This document shows positions 33,069-41,363 of a stretch of 64,000 nucleotides of DNA, piece by piece. The stretch is from JAVVHH01 sp963835135 (lineage in GTDB: Bacteria; Pseudomonadota; Alphaproteobacteria; Acetobacterales; Acetobacteraceae): positions 186,001 to 250,000 of the forward strand of contig CAWIEF010000005.1 in NCBI GenBank assembly GCA_963835135.1. Reading direction: 5' to 3'. Position 1 is the first letter of the stretch; every line of letters begins with the position of its first letter. Below the pieces are notes generated by a model, which was not told the DNA's origin, did no database searches, and saw nothing but the letters and a program-made list of their open reading frames with translations. The translations under genes and the position numbers were made by a program.

Positions 33069-34322
33069 CTAGTTCGAGACCTCGATCACGAACTGCTTGT
33101 TGGTGTTCGGGCTGGCCACCAGATCGCAGACCGCGGCGGTGTCCGAGGGTTGCTGGTCCGGATAGGATTTCAACACGTCCCAGAGCTTGTCCTTGGCAAC
33201 GGCGAGGTAGGCATTGCGGACCGCGTGATGGGTCTTGGTGTCGAGGCTGACCTTCCCCGAGGGACCGTCGACCGAGATGCCGCTGTCGAGCACCGGGATC
33301 AGCCTGTCGCGCTCGACCGCGCCGGCCTTGCGCACGCCCTCCGCCCACAGCATGAACCCCTCATAGGTCGCACAGGCGAGCTCGCTGATGTAGGGCATGT
33401 CGTTGCCGTATTTGGTGTGCAGCTTGTCGACAAAGCCGGTGCTCACCGGTGTCTTGATTTCCTGGTAGTACCCGTATGACGTGACGATGCCGTTACTTTC
33501 GGCCGGATCGAGTGTCGCGACTTCGTTGACGAGGCCGAACGTCGTCGACGCGATCGGGATGCGCGGCTTCATGCCGGCCGCCGTCCATTGCCGGTAGAAC
33601 GCGGTATGGTTGGCGCCGACGAGGGCCGACAACACCACGGCCGGCGCGGCGCGCTGGATCTTGCTGATTGTCGCCGAGAAGTCGGTGACGTCGAGGGGAA
33701 AGAACTCGATCGCGTCGACGGTGCCGCCGCCATCCTTGACGTATTTGTTCATCCACTTGGCGGTGATCTGGCCGTAATTGTAGTCGGCGGCCACGATGTA
33801 GGCCTTCTTGCCAAAAGTCTCCATCGCGTAGGGGACAAGCTTGTTGACCGTCTGCGCCGGCGTCGTCCCGGTGCAGAACGTATCCCGGTCGCACACGCCG
33901 CCCTCGTAGAGAACATTGTAGAAATACAACATCTTGTAGCGGTCGAACACCGGCCGGATCGCCTCCCTCGAGGCCGAGGTGATGCCGCCGTGCACCACCG
34001 CCACCTTGTCGCGGAGCGCGAGTTGCTGGGCGTATTGCGAATAGAGCTGGATGGTCGACTGCGTATCGTAGTTGACCAGCTCGACGGGCCGGCCGAGCAG
34101 ACCGCCAGCGGCGTTGACCTCCGCCACGGCAAGCTGGATTGTATCGAACATCGCTTGTCCCGAGGCGCCGATCGGTCCCGAGAGGTCGAGCAGGCTGCCG
34201 ACTTTGATGGGGTCGGCACCCAGCGCGCGCCGCGCGATGAACGGCGCGGCGAGCGCAGCCCCACCCAGCGACAGTCCAGCCTGCATCAGCGAGCGGCGAG
34301 TGTTTGTTCCGGGGGCCATCAT
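33069..34322 (-). CDS. ABC solute-binding protein, amide/urea-binding type (FmdD/UrtA-like)
   Basis: The 417-residue protein opens with TRRSLMQAGLSLGGAALAAP, a twin-arginine-type signal, then ADPIKVGSLLDLSGPIG, ELVNYDTQSTIQLYSQYAQQLA, NVLYEGGVCDRDTFCTG and ADYNYGQITAKWMNKYVKDGG, wording I associate with the FmdD/UrtA amide- and urea-binding group. Two adjacent ATGs (34322, 34319) both follow AAGGA. It heads the importer operon 29748-34322 and is paralogous to the protein at 36753. A sigma-70-like promoter lies about 220 bases upstream. Confidence 0.87.
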   Translation of the reverse strand: MMAPGTNTRRSLMQAGLSLGGAALAAPFIARRALGADPIKVGSLLDLSGPIGASGQAMFDTIQLAVAEVNAAGGLLGRPVELVNYDTQSTIQLYSQYAQQLALRDKVAVVHGGITSASREAIRPVFDRYKMLYFYNVLYEGGVCDRDTFCTGTTPAQTVNKLVPYAMETFGKKAYIVAADYNYGQITAKWMNKYVKDGGGTVDAIEFFPLDVTDFSATISKIQRAAPAVVLSALVGANHTAFYRQWTAAGMKPRIPIASTTFGLVNEVATLDPAESNGIVTSYGYYQEIKTPVSTGFVDKLHTKYGNDMPYISELACATYEGFMLWAEGVRKAGAVERDRLIPVLDSGISVDGPSGKVSLDTKTHHAVRNAYLAVAKDKLWDVLKSYPDQQPSDTAAVCDLVASPNTNKQFVIEVSN

Positions 34323-34542
34323 GCGATCCTTCTCGGTCTTTGGGCGATGACTAAATGCCGCGAGATCATGCAGCAGGATGTCGACTGGATGAGCTTCGAC
34401 TGACAACGACATCATCGGGATTGTCACGCACCACTGCTGCTTGTCCGTGATCATGGAAACCAGAACGCGGCGGCGCTGCCGGACGAAGTTCAGGACGTCT
34501 CTGGACCAGAGTGATGAGCAACGCTGCTCCCGGCCGTCGAGA

Positions 34543-34571
34543 ATTTTGTCGGTGCGCTCAGATCAAGTCAA
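34543..34571 (-). promoter_or_regulatory. Sigma-70-like promoter for the amide/urea-type importer operon
   Basis: On the minus strand, TTGACT (34571-34566) and CAAAAT (34548-34543) are separated by exactly 17 bases. The -35 matches five of six consensus positions and the -10 four of six. Transcription would begin near 34536 and leave an unusually long leader of about 210 bases before the ATG at 34322. The assignment is from sequence only. Confidence 0.45.
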
Positions 34572-34889
34572 GCGGGAGTTTCCGCCAGACATCGCTTCGT
34601 CATTGAGCAATATCGGCTGAATTACGCCTAAAAGTTATGCGAACTCTGCCGCCGGGGGGAATTCATGTCTGATGAAAGCCCACCCCTCGATGCTTAGCGA
34701 CGGCCTGCCCTCGTATCGCGGCGGCACGACCGGTCGCTTGGTGGGGCGGAAAGCTTGCGCATGATTGCGCCAGGTTTTCCGACGTCTGCCTGTGTTCCAG
34801 TCATTGCCGGATCGGTGTCGCAAGAGATTACGAGATTCGGGCTGGACAATGCAGTTCCGTTCTAGTCAGTCTGCCGCCCGGGCGTCCGT

Positions 34890-34947
34890 GGCACCGTTGC
34901 CGAACTCGCTCGCCCGATATGCAACCCGACGTCTCGGCAATGATGCC
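34890..34947 (+). promoter_or_regulatory. Candidate ANTAR-type twin-hexaloop RNA element in the amiC leader
   Basis: Two small hairpins on the plus strand both have six-base loops with A in position 1 and G in position 4, the pattern recognised by ANTAR antiterminators: GGC-ACCGTT-GCC at 34890-34901 and GGC-AATGAT-GCC at 34936-34947. The stems are only three to four base pairs and the linker (34 bases) is long, and no terminator with a U-run follows, so this is tentative. The amiR gene encoded downstream makes such an element plausible. Confidence 0.25.
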
Positions 34948-34985
34948 CGTGTGATCCGCGTGTAGGCGAAAACGATCGGTTCGAC

Positions 34986-36158
34986 GTGCTGCCATCGGCC
35001 AAATCAGTTGTGAAGTTCGGGTTGATCTTCTCCCGCCAAGGTCCGTACGCGACCGTGTCGGAAGCGATGTTCAACGGGGCGATGCTCGCGGTCGAAGAGA
35101 TGAATGCGCGTCCCGGCGCCACGGTCGAACTCGAGGAAGTCACGGCCGAGCCGGCCGGGTCGCCCGAGCTGTATGCCAAGCAATGTGCCGCGTTCCTCGC
35201 CGGCGGCATCCGTCATGTGGTGGGCTGCTACACCTCGTCCAGCCGCAAGGAATGCATCCCACTCTTCGAGAAAGCCGACGCGCTGCTGTGGTATCCGTCT
35301 CACTACGAGGGGTTCGAGACGTCGGCCAACGTCGTCTACACGGGGGCCGTCGCCAACCAGCATCTGCTTCCGCTGGCCGACTACATGCAGCAGGAGTTCG
35401 GATCGACCACATTCTGCGTCGGTTCCAACTACATCTGGGCCTGGGAGAACAACCGGGTCTTGCGCGAGCGTCTCGGCGCCACGCAGGGACAGATCCTCGC
35501 CGAGCGTTACTTCGGCGTGGGCGAGACCGAATTCGCGCAGGTGATCGAGGCGATCATCGCGGCCCGCCCCAGCTTCGTGTTCAACACCTTGATCGGCCGC
35601 TCCGCCTATCGCTTCATGGCCGATCTCCGGGCCGCCTGCCGGGCGCGCGGGATCGATCAGGTCAACGAGGTGCCGATTGCGAGCTGCACGCTGTCCGAGC
35701 CCGAGCTCGCCGCGATCGGCGCCGACGCGGCCGACGGCCACATCACCGCCAGCGTGTATTTCTCGACCATCCGTAGCCAGGAGAACGCCCGTTTCGTCGC
35801 CGCCTACGCTGCGCGTTTCCCGGGCGGGTCGGCGGTGTGCGCCGATGCCGAGGCTGCTTACATCGCGGTCAAGTTGCTGGCCCTGGCGCTGGAAACGGCG
35901 TCTGACCGCACCGACGTCCAAGCCGTCAAGCGGGCCGCCGCCGCGGTCACGCTCGCGGCGCCGCAGGGCGCGGTGTCGCTCGACCCGGAGACCTTCCATG
36001 CGACGCTGACGCCGCGGATCGCGCGCTCGACGGCCGATTTGACGTTCGAAATCTTGGCCGAAGCACCCTCGCCCGTTGCCGCCGACCCCTATCTGGTCTG
36101 GAATTCGTCGCGGTTCTGGACGGCGTCGCGGCACGCCACGCTCCGGGTCGCCTCATGA
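34986..36158 (+). CDS. amiC: Amide-sensing regulator AmiC (type-I periplasmic-binding fold, cytoplasmic)
   Basis: The 390-residue protein has the fold of a Leu/Ile/Val-binding protein but no signal peptide, beginning VVKFGLIFSRQGPYATVSE. CYTSSSRKECIPLFEKADALLWYPSHYEGFE and VGSNYIWAWENNRVLRE are typical of AmiC, which binds short amides and, when empty, holds AmiR inactive. The adjacent amiR gene overlaps by ATGA, as in the Pseudomonas pair. The GTG at 34986 lacks a strong ribosome-binding site, so the start is provisional. A role as binding subunit of the downstream importer is unlikely because it is not exported. Confidence 0.85.
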   Translation: MLPSAKSVVKFGLIFSRQGPYATVSEAMFNGAMLAVEEMNARPGATVELEEVTAEPAGSPELYAKQCAAFLAGGIRHVVGCYTSSSRKECIPLFEKADALLWYPSHYEGFETSANVVYTGAVANQHLLPLADYMQQEFGSTTFCVGSNYIWAWENNRVLRERLGATQGQILAERYFGVGETEFAQVIEAIIAARPSFVFNTLIGRSAYRFMADLRAACRARGIDQVNEVPIASCTLSEPELAAIGADAADGHITASVYFSTIRSQENARFVAAYAARFPGGSAVCADAEAAYIAVKLLALALETASDRTDVQAVKRAAAAVTLAAPQGAVSLDPETFHATLTPRIARSTADLTFEILAEAPSPVAADPYLVWNSSRFWTASRHATLRVAS

Positions 36159-36862
36159 TCGCGCCCCGGACGATCAAGAACTTCCGCGGCTTTCGCGGGC
36201 TCTGGCTGGGTCCGCCAAGCCCGGCCGCGACCATGCTGGCCGCAACGATGGAGCGTCTGGGGGCCACGTTCGAGCTCCGCACAGATTGGTCGTCGGACGA
36301 CGTTCATCTCGAGCGTGACATCTGCTTCATCGACGGCGACACGATGTTCGATGCGTCCGGCCTGTGCGCGCCGGGCCAGCAACAGCCGCTGGTTCCGGTC
36401 ATCGGCGTCGTCGGCAGCGAGGTGCCGAGCCGGCTCAAGGCCCTATTCGACGTGGGCGCCACCGCGTTGTTGCGTAAGCCGGTCCATCCATCGACGGTCT
36501 ATTCGGCCTTGTTTCTGGCCGCCAACAACCACGCCCGCCTGGCACGCCTGGCCCATCGCACCGCCGAGCAGGATCGCCGCCTGGGCGGCCGCCGTTTCGT
36601 CATCAAGGCGGTGGTCAAGCTCGTCCAGGAGCACGGCATCTGCGACGAGCAGGCCTTCGCCCTGCTGCGGCGCGAAAGCATGCGGCTTCGGATCGGGATC
36701 GAAGATTACGCGAAGACTGTCTGCGCCAACATCAGTGACCAGGAGGGTCTCCATGAGCCTACTCAAGACGAGCCTACTCGCGACCGCCGCGATGCTGCTG
36801 GCTTCGGCGATGATGCCGACGGCCGGCCGGGCGGCAGACCCGATCAAACTCGGCGTGCTTGA
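36155..36862 (+). CDS. amiR: AmiR-like response regulator with ANTAR RNA-binding domain
   Basis: The 235-residue protein has an N-terminal pseudo-receiver (about 1-130), a short helical linker (NNHARLARLAHRTAEQD) and a C-terminal ANTAR domain around 147-191 (FVIKAVVKLVQEHGICDEQ... EDYAKTVC). ANTAR proteins bind leader RNA hairpins and prevent transcription termination; AmiC controls this one by direct contact. Beyond residue 195 the frame runs on into the next gene, overlapping it by 110 bases and giving an acidic, unconserved tail. AmiR of Pseudomonas has 196 residues, so the tail is either unusual or caused by a lost stop or frameshift; another frame has a TGA at 36735-36737, just before the next gene's ribosome-binding site. 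Confidence 0.8.
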   Translation: MIAPRTIKNFRGFRGLWLGPPSPAATMLAATMERLGATFELRTDWSSDDVHLERDICFIDGDTMFDASGLCAPGQQQPLVPVIGVVGSEVPSRLKALFDVGATALLRKPVHPSTVYSALFLAANNHARLARLAHRTAEQDRRLGGRRFVIKAVVKLVQEHGICDEQAFALLRRESMRLRIGIEDYAKTVCANISDQEGLHEPTQDEPTRDRRDAAGFGDDADGRPGGRPDQTRRA

Positions 36863-37991
36863 GGACCAGTCCGGCGATTTCGCGCTCGCGACGATCGGCA
36901 AGGTGCACGGCATCCAACTCGCGACCGAAGAGATCAACGCCAAGGGCGGTATCGCCGGCCGGCCGCTCGAGCTGGTCATTTACGACACCCAATCGGACAA
37001 CACGCGCTACCAGGAGTTCATGCGGCGCGTGCTGCAGCGCGACAAGGTGGATGCAGTCTTTGCCGGCTTCTCAAGCGCGTCGCGCGAGGCGTATCGGCCG
37101 ATCGTGGACCAGCTCAACGGCGTGGCGTTCTACAACAATCAATACGAGGGCGGCGTCTGCGACGCGCACATGATCGTCACCGGCGCGGTGCCGGAGCAGC
37201 AGTTTTCGACGCTGATCCCCTGGATGATGGAGAAGTTCGGCAAGAAGGTTTACACGATCGCCGCCGACTACAATTTCGGCCAGATCTCCGCCGAATGGGT
37301 GCGTAACATCGTCAAGGAACAGGGCGGCACGATGGCGGGGGAAGAATTCGTCCCGCTCGGCGTGTCGCAGTTCTCGTCGACCATCCAGAACATCCAGAAG
37401 GCCAAGCCCGACATCCTGATCACGCTGCTGGTCGGCACTGCGCAATCCTCCTATTACGAGCAGGCCGCGGCAGCGAACCTGAAGATCCCGATGGGCAGCT
37501 CCGTCAACGTCGGCCAGGCGTACGAGCACAAGCGCTTCAAGCCGCCGAGCCTGGCCAACATGTACGTCACGACGAATTGGATCGAGGAGGTGCCCACCCC
37601 CGAGAGCAAGGCATTCGTCCAGAAGTGGCATGCCAAGTTCCCGAACGAACCCTACATCAACCAGGAAGCCGAGAACTCCTATTTGGCCGTCTATCTCTAC
37701 AAGGAGATGGTCGAGCGCGCCGATGGCTCCACCAAGCGCGACGATCTCCGCAAGATCGTCGCCAAGGGCGATGTCTGCTTCGACGCACCGGAAGGCAAGG
37801 TGTGCATCGACCCGAAGAGCCAACACATGTCGCACACGATCTATCTTGCCAAGGTCAATGACGACCACTCCATCGCGTTCCCCAAAGAGTGGCAGGACAT
37901 CAAGCCGTATTGGCTAGGCGACGCCGGCTGCGACCTGACGAAGAAGAACCCGAACGCGCAATACACGCCAAGCAATCCGCCGCCGAAGTAA
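36753..37991 (+). CDS. ABC solute-binding protein, amide/urea type (FmdD/UrtA-like)
   Basis: The 412-residue protein starts at ATG 36753 with AGGAGGG five bases upstream and carries a signal peptide (about 27 residues, ending GRAAD). The body reads DPIKLGVLEDQSGDFALATIG, ELVIYDTQSDNTRYQEFMRR, NNQYEGGVCDAHMIVTGAVPEQQ and ADYNFGQISAEWVRNIVKEQGG, close to the protein at 33069 and typical of FmdD. It is the first subunit of the importer encoded at 36753-41350 and lies directly after amiC-amiR, so amide-inducible expression is expected. Formamide or a short amide is the likely cargo, given fmdA downstream. Confidence 0.88.
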   Translation: MSLLKTSLLATAAMLLASAMMPTAGRAADPIKLGVLEDQSGDFALATIGKVHGIQLATEEINAKGGIAGRPLELVIYDTQSDNTRYQEFMRRVLQRDKVDAVFAGFSSASREAYRPIVDQLNGVAFYNNQYEGGVCDAHMIVTGAVPEQQFSTLIPWMMEKFGKKVYTIAADYNFGQISAEWVRNIVKEQGGTMAGEEFVPLGVSQFSSTIQNIQKAKPDILITLLVGTAQSSYYEQAAAANLKIPMGSSVNVGQAYEHKRFKPPSLANMYVTTNWIEEVPTPESKAFVQKWHAKFPNEPYINQEAENSYLAVYLYKEMVERADGSTKRDDLRKIVAKGDVCFDAPEGKVCIDPKSQHMSHTIYLAKVNDDHSIAFPKEWQDIKPYWLGDAGCDLTKKNPNAQYTPSNPPPK

Positions 37992-38010
37992 CGCGGATAG
38001 GGACATCGCC

Positions 38011-38883
38011 GTGCCTGGGTTCGATGCGGTCTTCGGGTTCCTCTACCAGTTCGGCGACGCCTGCGCCTTTCTCGTGCTGTGCGCGAGCGGGCTGGCGATC
38101 ATCTTTGGCATGATGGGCGTCATAAACCTCGCGCATGGCGAGTTCATCATGTGCGGCGCCTACGTCACCGTCTCGATCGCGCGGACCGGCGTGCCGCTGT
38201 GGGCGGCGATCGGCGGCGGCGCGGCGGCGGCCGGGTTGGCCGGCGCCGTGCTCGAGCGCCTGGTCATACGCCGGCTGTATGGCCGTCCGCTGGACACGAT
38301 CGTCGCGACCTGGGGCATCAGCCTGATCGTCTCACAGGGCACGCTGATCGTGCTCGGCCCGAGCCTGGGCGGCGTCGGCACGCCGTTCGGCAGCGTCGCG
38401 ATCGGCGGGCTCTCCTATTCGGTCTATCGCTTCGTGCTGATGGCGGTAGCGGCGCTCATCCTGCTCGGGCTCTGGGCGCTGTTCACCCTGACGCGGTTCG
38501 GCGAGTTTGCGCGGGCCACCATCCAGGTGCCGCACATGGCCAACGCGCTCGGCATCAACACCAGCCTGATCTACACCGCGACCTTCGCCATCGGCGCCGC
38601 ATTGGCCGGCGCCACCGGCGGCCTGTATGCGCCGACGATGACGCTGGTGCCGACCATGGGCGCGCAATTCATCATCGAAGCCTTCGTCACCGTCGTCGTC
38701 GGCGGCGCGGACGTGTTCCTGGGCACGGCGCCCGCGGCGGTGCTGCTCGGCGCCGTCAAGGCCACGATGACGACGTGGCAGGGCCAACTCGCCGGGCAGA
38801 TCAGCCTGCTCGTCGCCGTGATCATCGTGATCCGCGTCCTGCCCCGCGGCATCTCCGGCGTACTGGTTCGCGACCGTGGCTAA
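38011..38883 (+). CDS. Branched-chain/urea-type ABC permease (LivH/UrtB-like)
   Basis: The 290-residue membrane protein contains GLAIIFGMMGVINLAHGEFIMCGAY and RRLYGRPLDTIVATWGISLIVSQG, the LivH/UrtB blocks, with about eight spans. The GTG at 38011 follows the binding-protein stop by 19 bases. The gene overlaps the next permease gene by eight bases. It is part of the amiC-controlled importer. Confidence 0.9.
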   Translation: MPGFDAVFGFLYQFGDACAFLVLCASGLAIIFGMMGVINLAHGEFIMCGAYVTVSIARTGVPLWAAIGGGAAAAGLAGAVLERLVIRRLYGRPLDTIVATWGISLIVSQGTLIVLGPSLGGVGTPFGSVAIGGLSYSVYRFVLMAVAALILLGLWALFTLTRFGEFARATIQVPHMANALGINTSLIYTATFAIGAALAGATGGLYAPTMTLVPTMGAQFIIEAFVTVVVGGADVFLGTAPAAVLLGAVKATMTTWQGQLAGQISLLVAVIIVIRVLPRGISGVLVRDRG

Positions 38884-39922
38884 GCGCACCGTGCTGCGAC
38901 GCTTGGAGGGCCCGCAGACACTGGGGCGCGGCCCCTGGTTCTGGTCCGGCTTCCTCGTCGTGCTGGTCCTGGCGGCGGCGTACCCGCTGCTGCAAGACGC
39001 CTACACGGTCGGCAACACGATCTATTTCTTCATCTGGGTGTTCATGGCGCTCGGCCTCTGCCTGATCTGGGGCTATGCCGCCATCCTCAGCTTCGGCCAG
39101 ACGGCGCTGTTCGGCGTCTCTGGCTACATCTACGGCATCCTGGCGATCAATCTCGGCCCGGACCACGCGATGACCTTGCTCAGCGCCATCGTTGCGATCG
39201 CGGCATCGGCGGTCGTCGCCGCGGTACTGGGCTATTTCTTGTTCTGGGGCCGGATTGGCGGCGTGTTCCTCGGCATCGTCACCCTGTCCATCACGCTCGT
39301 ATTCGAGCGTTTCATGGCGCAGACCGCCGGCCCCGAATGGCATGTCGGCACCGCCCGTCTCAACGGCTTCAACGGCATGAGCGGCATGGCGCCTCTGACC
39401 ATTCCCTGGCCCGGCGACGACATCGTCCTCTCGCCCGACATTCCGCTCTACTACGTCGTCCTGGCGCTCCTCGTGCTCGCCTATCTCGGGCTGCGCATGC
39501 TGGTGAACTCGCGGTTCGGCAACGTGCTGGTGGCCATCCGCGAGAACCCGCAGCGCGCCACGATGCTCGGCTACGACGTACGGCGCTACCAGCTCGCCGC
39601 GTTCGTCATCGGCGGCGCGTTGGCCGGGCTGAGCGGAGTGCTCTACACGAGCTGGGGTCAATACATCACGCCGTCGAGCATGGGGCTCACGGCCGCATCG
39701 CTGCCCGTCATCTGGGTCGCTGTCGGGGGCCGCAGCGACCTGACCACCACGCTGATCGGCACGCTGCTCGTGATCGGCGGCTTCCAGGCGCTGACGATCT
39801 ACGGCAGCCAGTACGCGCTCGTCGTGATGGGCGCGCTGCTGGTCGCCACCGTGCTCGCAGCGCCGCAGGGCCTCGTGATGGCAGTGGCCCGGCTGTTCCC
39901 CCGTCGGGGGACCCGGTCTTGA
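38876..39922 (+). CDS. Branched-chain/urea-type ABC permease (LivM/UrtC-like)
   Basis: The 348-residue membrane protein has LCLIWGYAAILSFGQTALFGVSGY and IRENPQRATMLGYDVRRYQLAAF, the hallmarks of LivM/UrtC, and about nine spans. It starts at GTG 38876, inside the end of the preceding gene, and its stop overlaps the start of the ATPase gene. It forms the channel with the permease at 38011-38883. Confidence 0.9.
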   Translation: MAKRTVLRRLEGPQTLGRGPWFWSGFLVVLVLAAAYPLLQDAYTVGNTIYFFIWVFMALGLCLIWGYAAILSFGQTALFGVSGYIYGILAINLGPDHAMTLLSAIVAIAASAVVAAVLGYFLFWGRIGGVFLGIVTLSITLVFERFMAQTAGPEWHVGTARLNGFNGMSGMAPLTIPWPGDDIVLSPDIPLYYVVLALLVLAYLGLRMLVNSRFGNVLVAIRENPQRATMLGYDVRRYQLAAFVIGGALAGLSGVLYTSWGQYITPSSMGLTAASLPVIWVAVGGRSDLTTTLIGTLLVIGGFQALTIYGSQYALVVMGALLVATVLAAPQGLVMAVARLFPRRGTRS

Positions 39923-40647
39923 CCGAGACCGTGCTGGAGACCCGGGGCCTCAACAAGCGGTTCGGCGGCCTTCAAGTCACCGCCGACCTCAATCTCGCGC
40001 TCGACCCGGGTGAGTTGCATTGCCTGATCGGCCCGAACGGCGCTGGCAAGAGCACCTTGTTCCGCCTCATCATCGGCGAGCACCGTCCTGATTCCGGACA
40101 CATCCTGTTCCACGGGTCGGACATCACGCGGGTCGCGTCGCACGACCGGGTTCGGCGTGGCATGAGCGTGAAATTCCAGGTGCCTGGGGTCTTCGCCGCA
40201 CTCAGCGTTCGGCAGAACCTCGAGATCGCCCTGCAGCATCACCTCGAGGGCAAAGACCTGGAGGCGGAGATCGAGCGGCTGCTCGGCTTCCTCGCCCTCG
40301 AGGACGATGCCGCCCAGTCCGCCGGCAACCTGAGCCACGGGCAAAAGCAATGGCTTGAGATCGGGATGGCGATCAGCCTAAAGCCGAGCCTGTTGCTGCT
40401 CGATGAGCCGACCGCCGGCATGTCCGTCGAAGAGACGCACGCGACGGGCGAGATGATCAAGTCGCTCAATGCCGGCGGCATGACCATCCTCGCTGTCGAG
40501 CACGACATGGCGTTCGTCCGCCAGGTCGCCCAGCGCGTGACCGTGCTGCATCTCGGCCGCATCTTCGCCCAGGGCGGGATCGACGAGATCGTCGCCGACG
40601 ACCGGGTCGCGGCGATCTACTTGGGCCAAGGCCACGAGCATGCCTGA
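39919..40647 (+). CDS. Branched-chain/urea-type ABC ATPase (LivG/UrtD-like)
   Basis: The 242-residue ATPase shows Walker A GPNGAGKST, KFQVPGVFAALSVRQNLEIAL, the signature LSHGQKQWLEIGMAI and Walker B LLLLDEPTAGMS. LSHGQKQWLEIGM is characteristic of UrtD and the amide importers. The best start is a TTG at 39919 overlapping the permease stop (TTGA); GTG 39931 is an alternative. It is the first ATPase of the importer. Confidence 0.9.
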   Translation: MTETVLETRGLNKRFGGLQVTADLNLALDPGELHCLIGPNGAGKSTLFRLIIGEHRPDSGHILFHGSDITRVASHDRVRRGMSVKFQVPGVFAALSVRQNLEIALQHHLEGKDLEAEIERLLGFLALEDDAAQSAGNLSHGQKQWLEIGMAISLKPSLLLLDEPTAGMSVEETHATGEMIKSLNAGGMTILAVEHDMAFVRQVAQRVTVLHLGRIFAQGGIDEIVADDRVAAIYLGQGHEHA

Positions 40648-41350
40648 ACCCATGTTGCGCGTGAGCAGCCTGCGCGGCGGCTATGGCGGCAAACCGGTGC
40701 TCCAAGGCGTCGATCTCGATGTGCAGCCCGGCGAGATCGTCGCCGTGATCGGGCGCAACGGCGTCGGCAAAACCACGCTGATGCGGTCGCTGATCGGTCT
40801 GCTCCCGGCGCCGGCCGGCAGCATCCGCTTCCGCGACGCGCCCATCGAGCGGCTCTCGGCATTCCGCCGCGCGCGGTTGGGCCTCGGCTACGTGCCGCAG
40901 GGTCGCGACGTGTTTCCCCGCATGACCGTCGCGGAGAACCTCAGCGTCGGCCGGGCCAGCGGCCGAGGCGCCGGGGCCAGCGATTTCGAGCTGGTCTATA
41001 CGAGCTTCCCCGTTCTGCACGAACGCCGCCACCAAGCCGCCGGCACGCTGTCCGGCGGCCAGCAGCAGCAGCTTGCCATCGGCCGCGTCCTGATCGGGCG
41101 GCCAGGGCTGATGCTGCTCGACGAGCCGTCCGAGGGCATCCAGCCATCGATCGTGCAGGACATCGCCCGCATCGGCATCGAGCTGAACCGGACGCAGGGC
41201 CTGACCATTATCCTGGTCGAGCAGAACATCGACATGATCCGCGCCATGGCCCAGCGCTGCTACGTCATGGACAAGGGCCGCATGATCGCGACGCTGACGC
41301 CGGAGATGCTCGACGATCGCGACCTCGTCCGCCGCTATCTGGCCGTTTGA
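40640..41350 (+). CDS. Branched-chain/urea-type ABC ATPase (LivF/UrtE-like)
   Basis: The 236-residue ATPase has Walker A GRNGVGKTT, the Q-loop YVPQGRDVFPRMTV, signature LSGGQQQQLAIGRVL and Walker B LMLLDEPSEGIQPS. The QQQQLAIGR form is that of UrtE. The ATG at 40640 overlaps the preceding gene by eight bases. It completes the five-part importer that precedes fmdA. Confidence 0.92.
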   Translation: MPEPMLRVSSLRGGYGGKPVLQGVDLDVQPGEIVAVIGRNGVGKTTLMRSLIGLLPAPAGSIRFRDAPIERLSAFRRARLGLGYVPQGRDVFPRMTVAENLSVGRASGRGAGASDFELVYTSFPVLHERRHQAAGTLSGGQQQQLAIGRVLIGRPGLMLLDEPSEGIQPSIVQDIARIGIELNRTQGLTIILVEQNIDMIRAMAQRCYVMDKGRMIATLTPEMLDDRDLVRRYLAV

Positions 41351-41363
41351 AGGAGAACGCACG

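Larger units (their letters stand above)
34323..34985. other. Divergent intergenic region between the two amide-type importer operons
   Basis: This 663-base stretch has no gene I can support. It separates the minus-strand operon starting at 34322 from the plus-strand amiC operon at 34986 and should hold promoters for both. The GC content dips around 34600-34680. A minus-strand promoter candidate lies at 34543-34571, and hairpins are scattered through both leaders. Short open frames in it show no family resemblance. Confidence 0.6.

Noticed and set aside
34635..34823. A 62-codon minus-strand frame in the divergent intergenic region
   Set aside because: It has no ribosome-binding site, no recognisable motif and no neighbour coupling; the region is better read as regulatory DNA.
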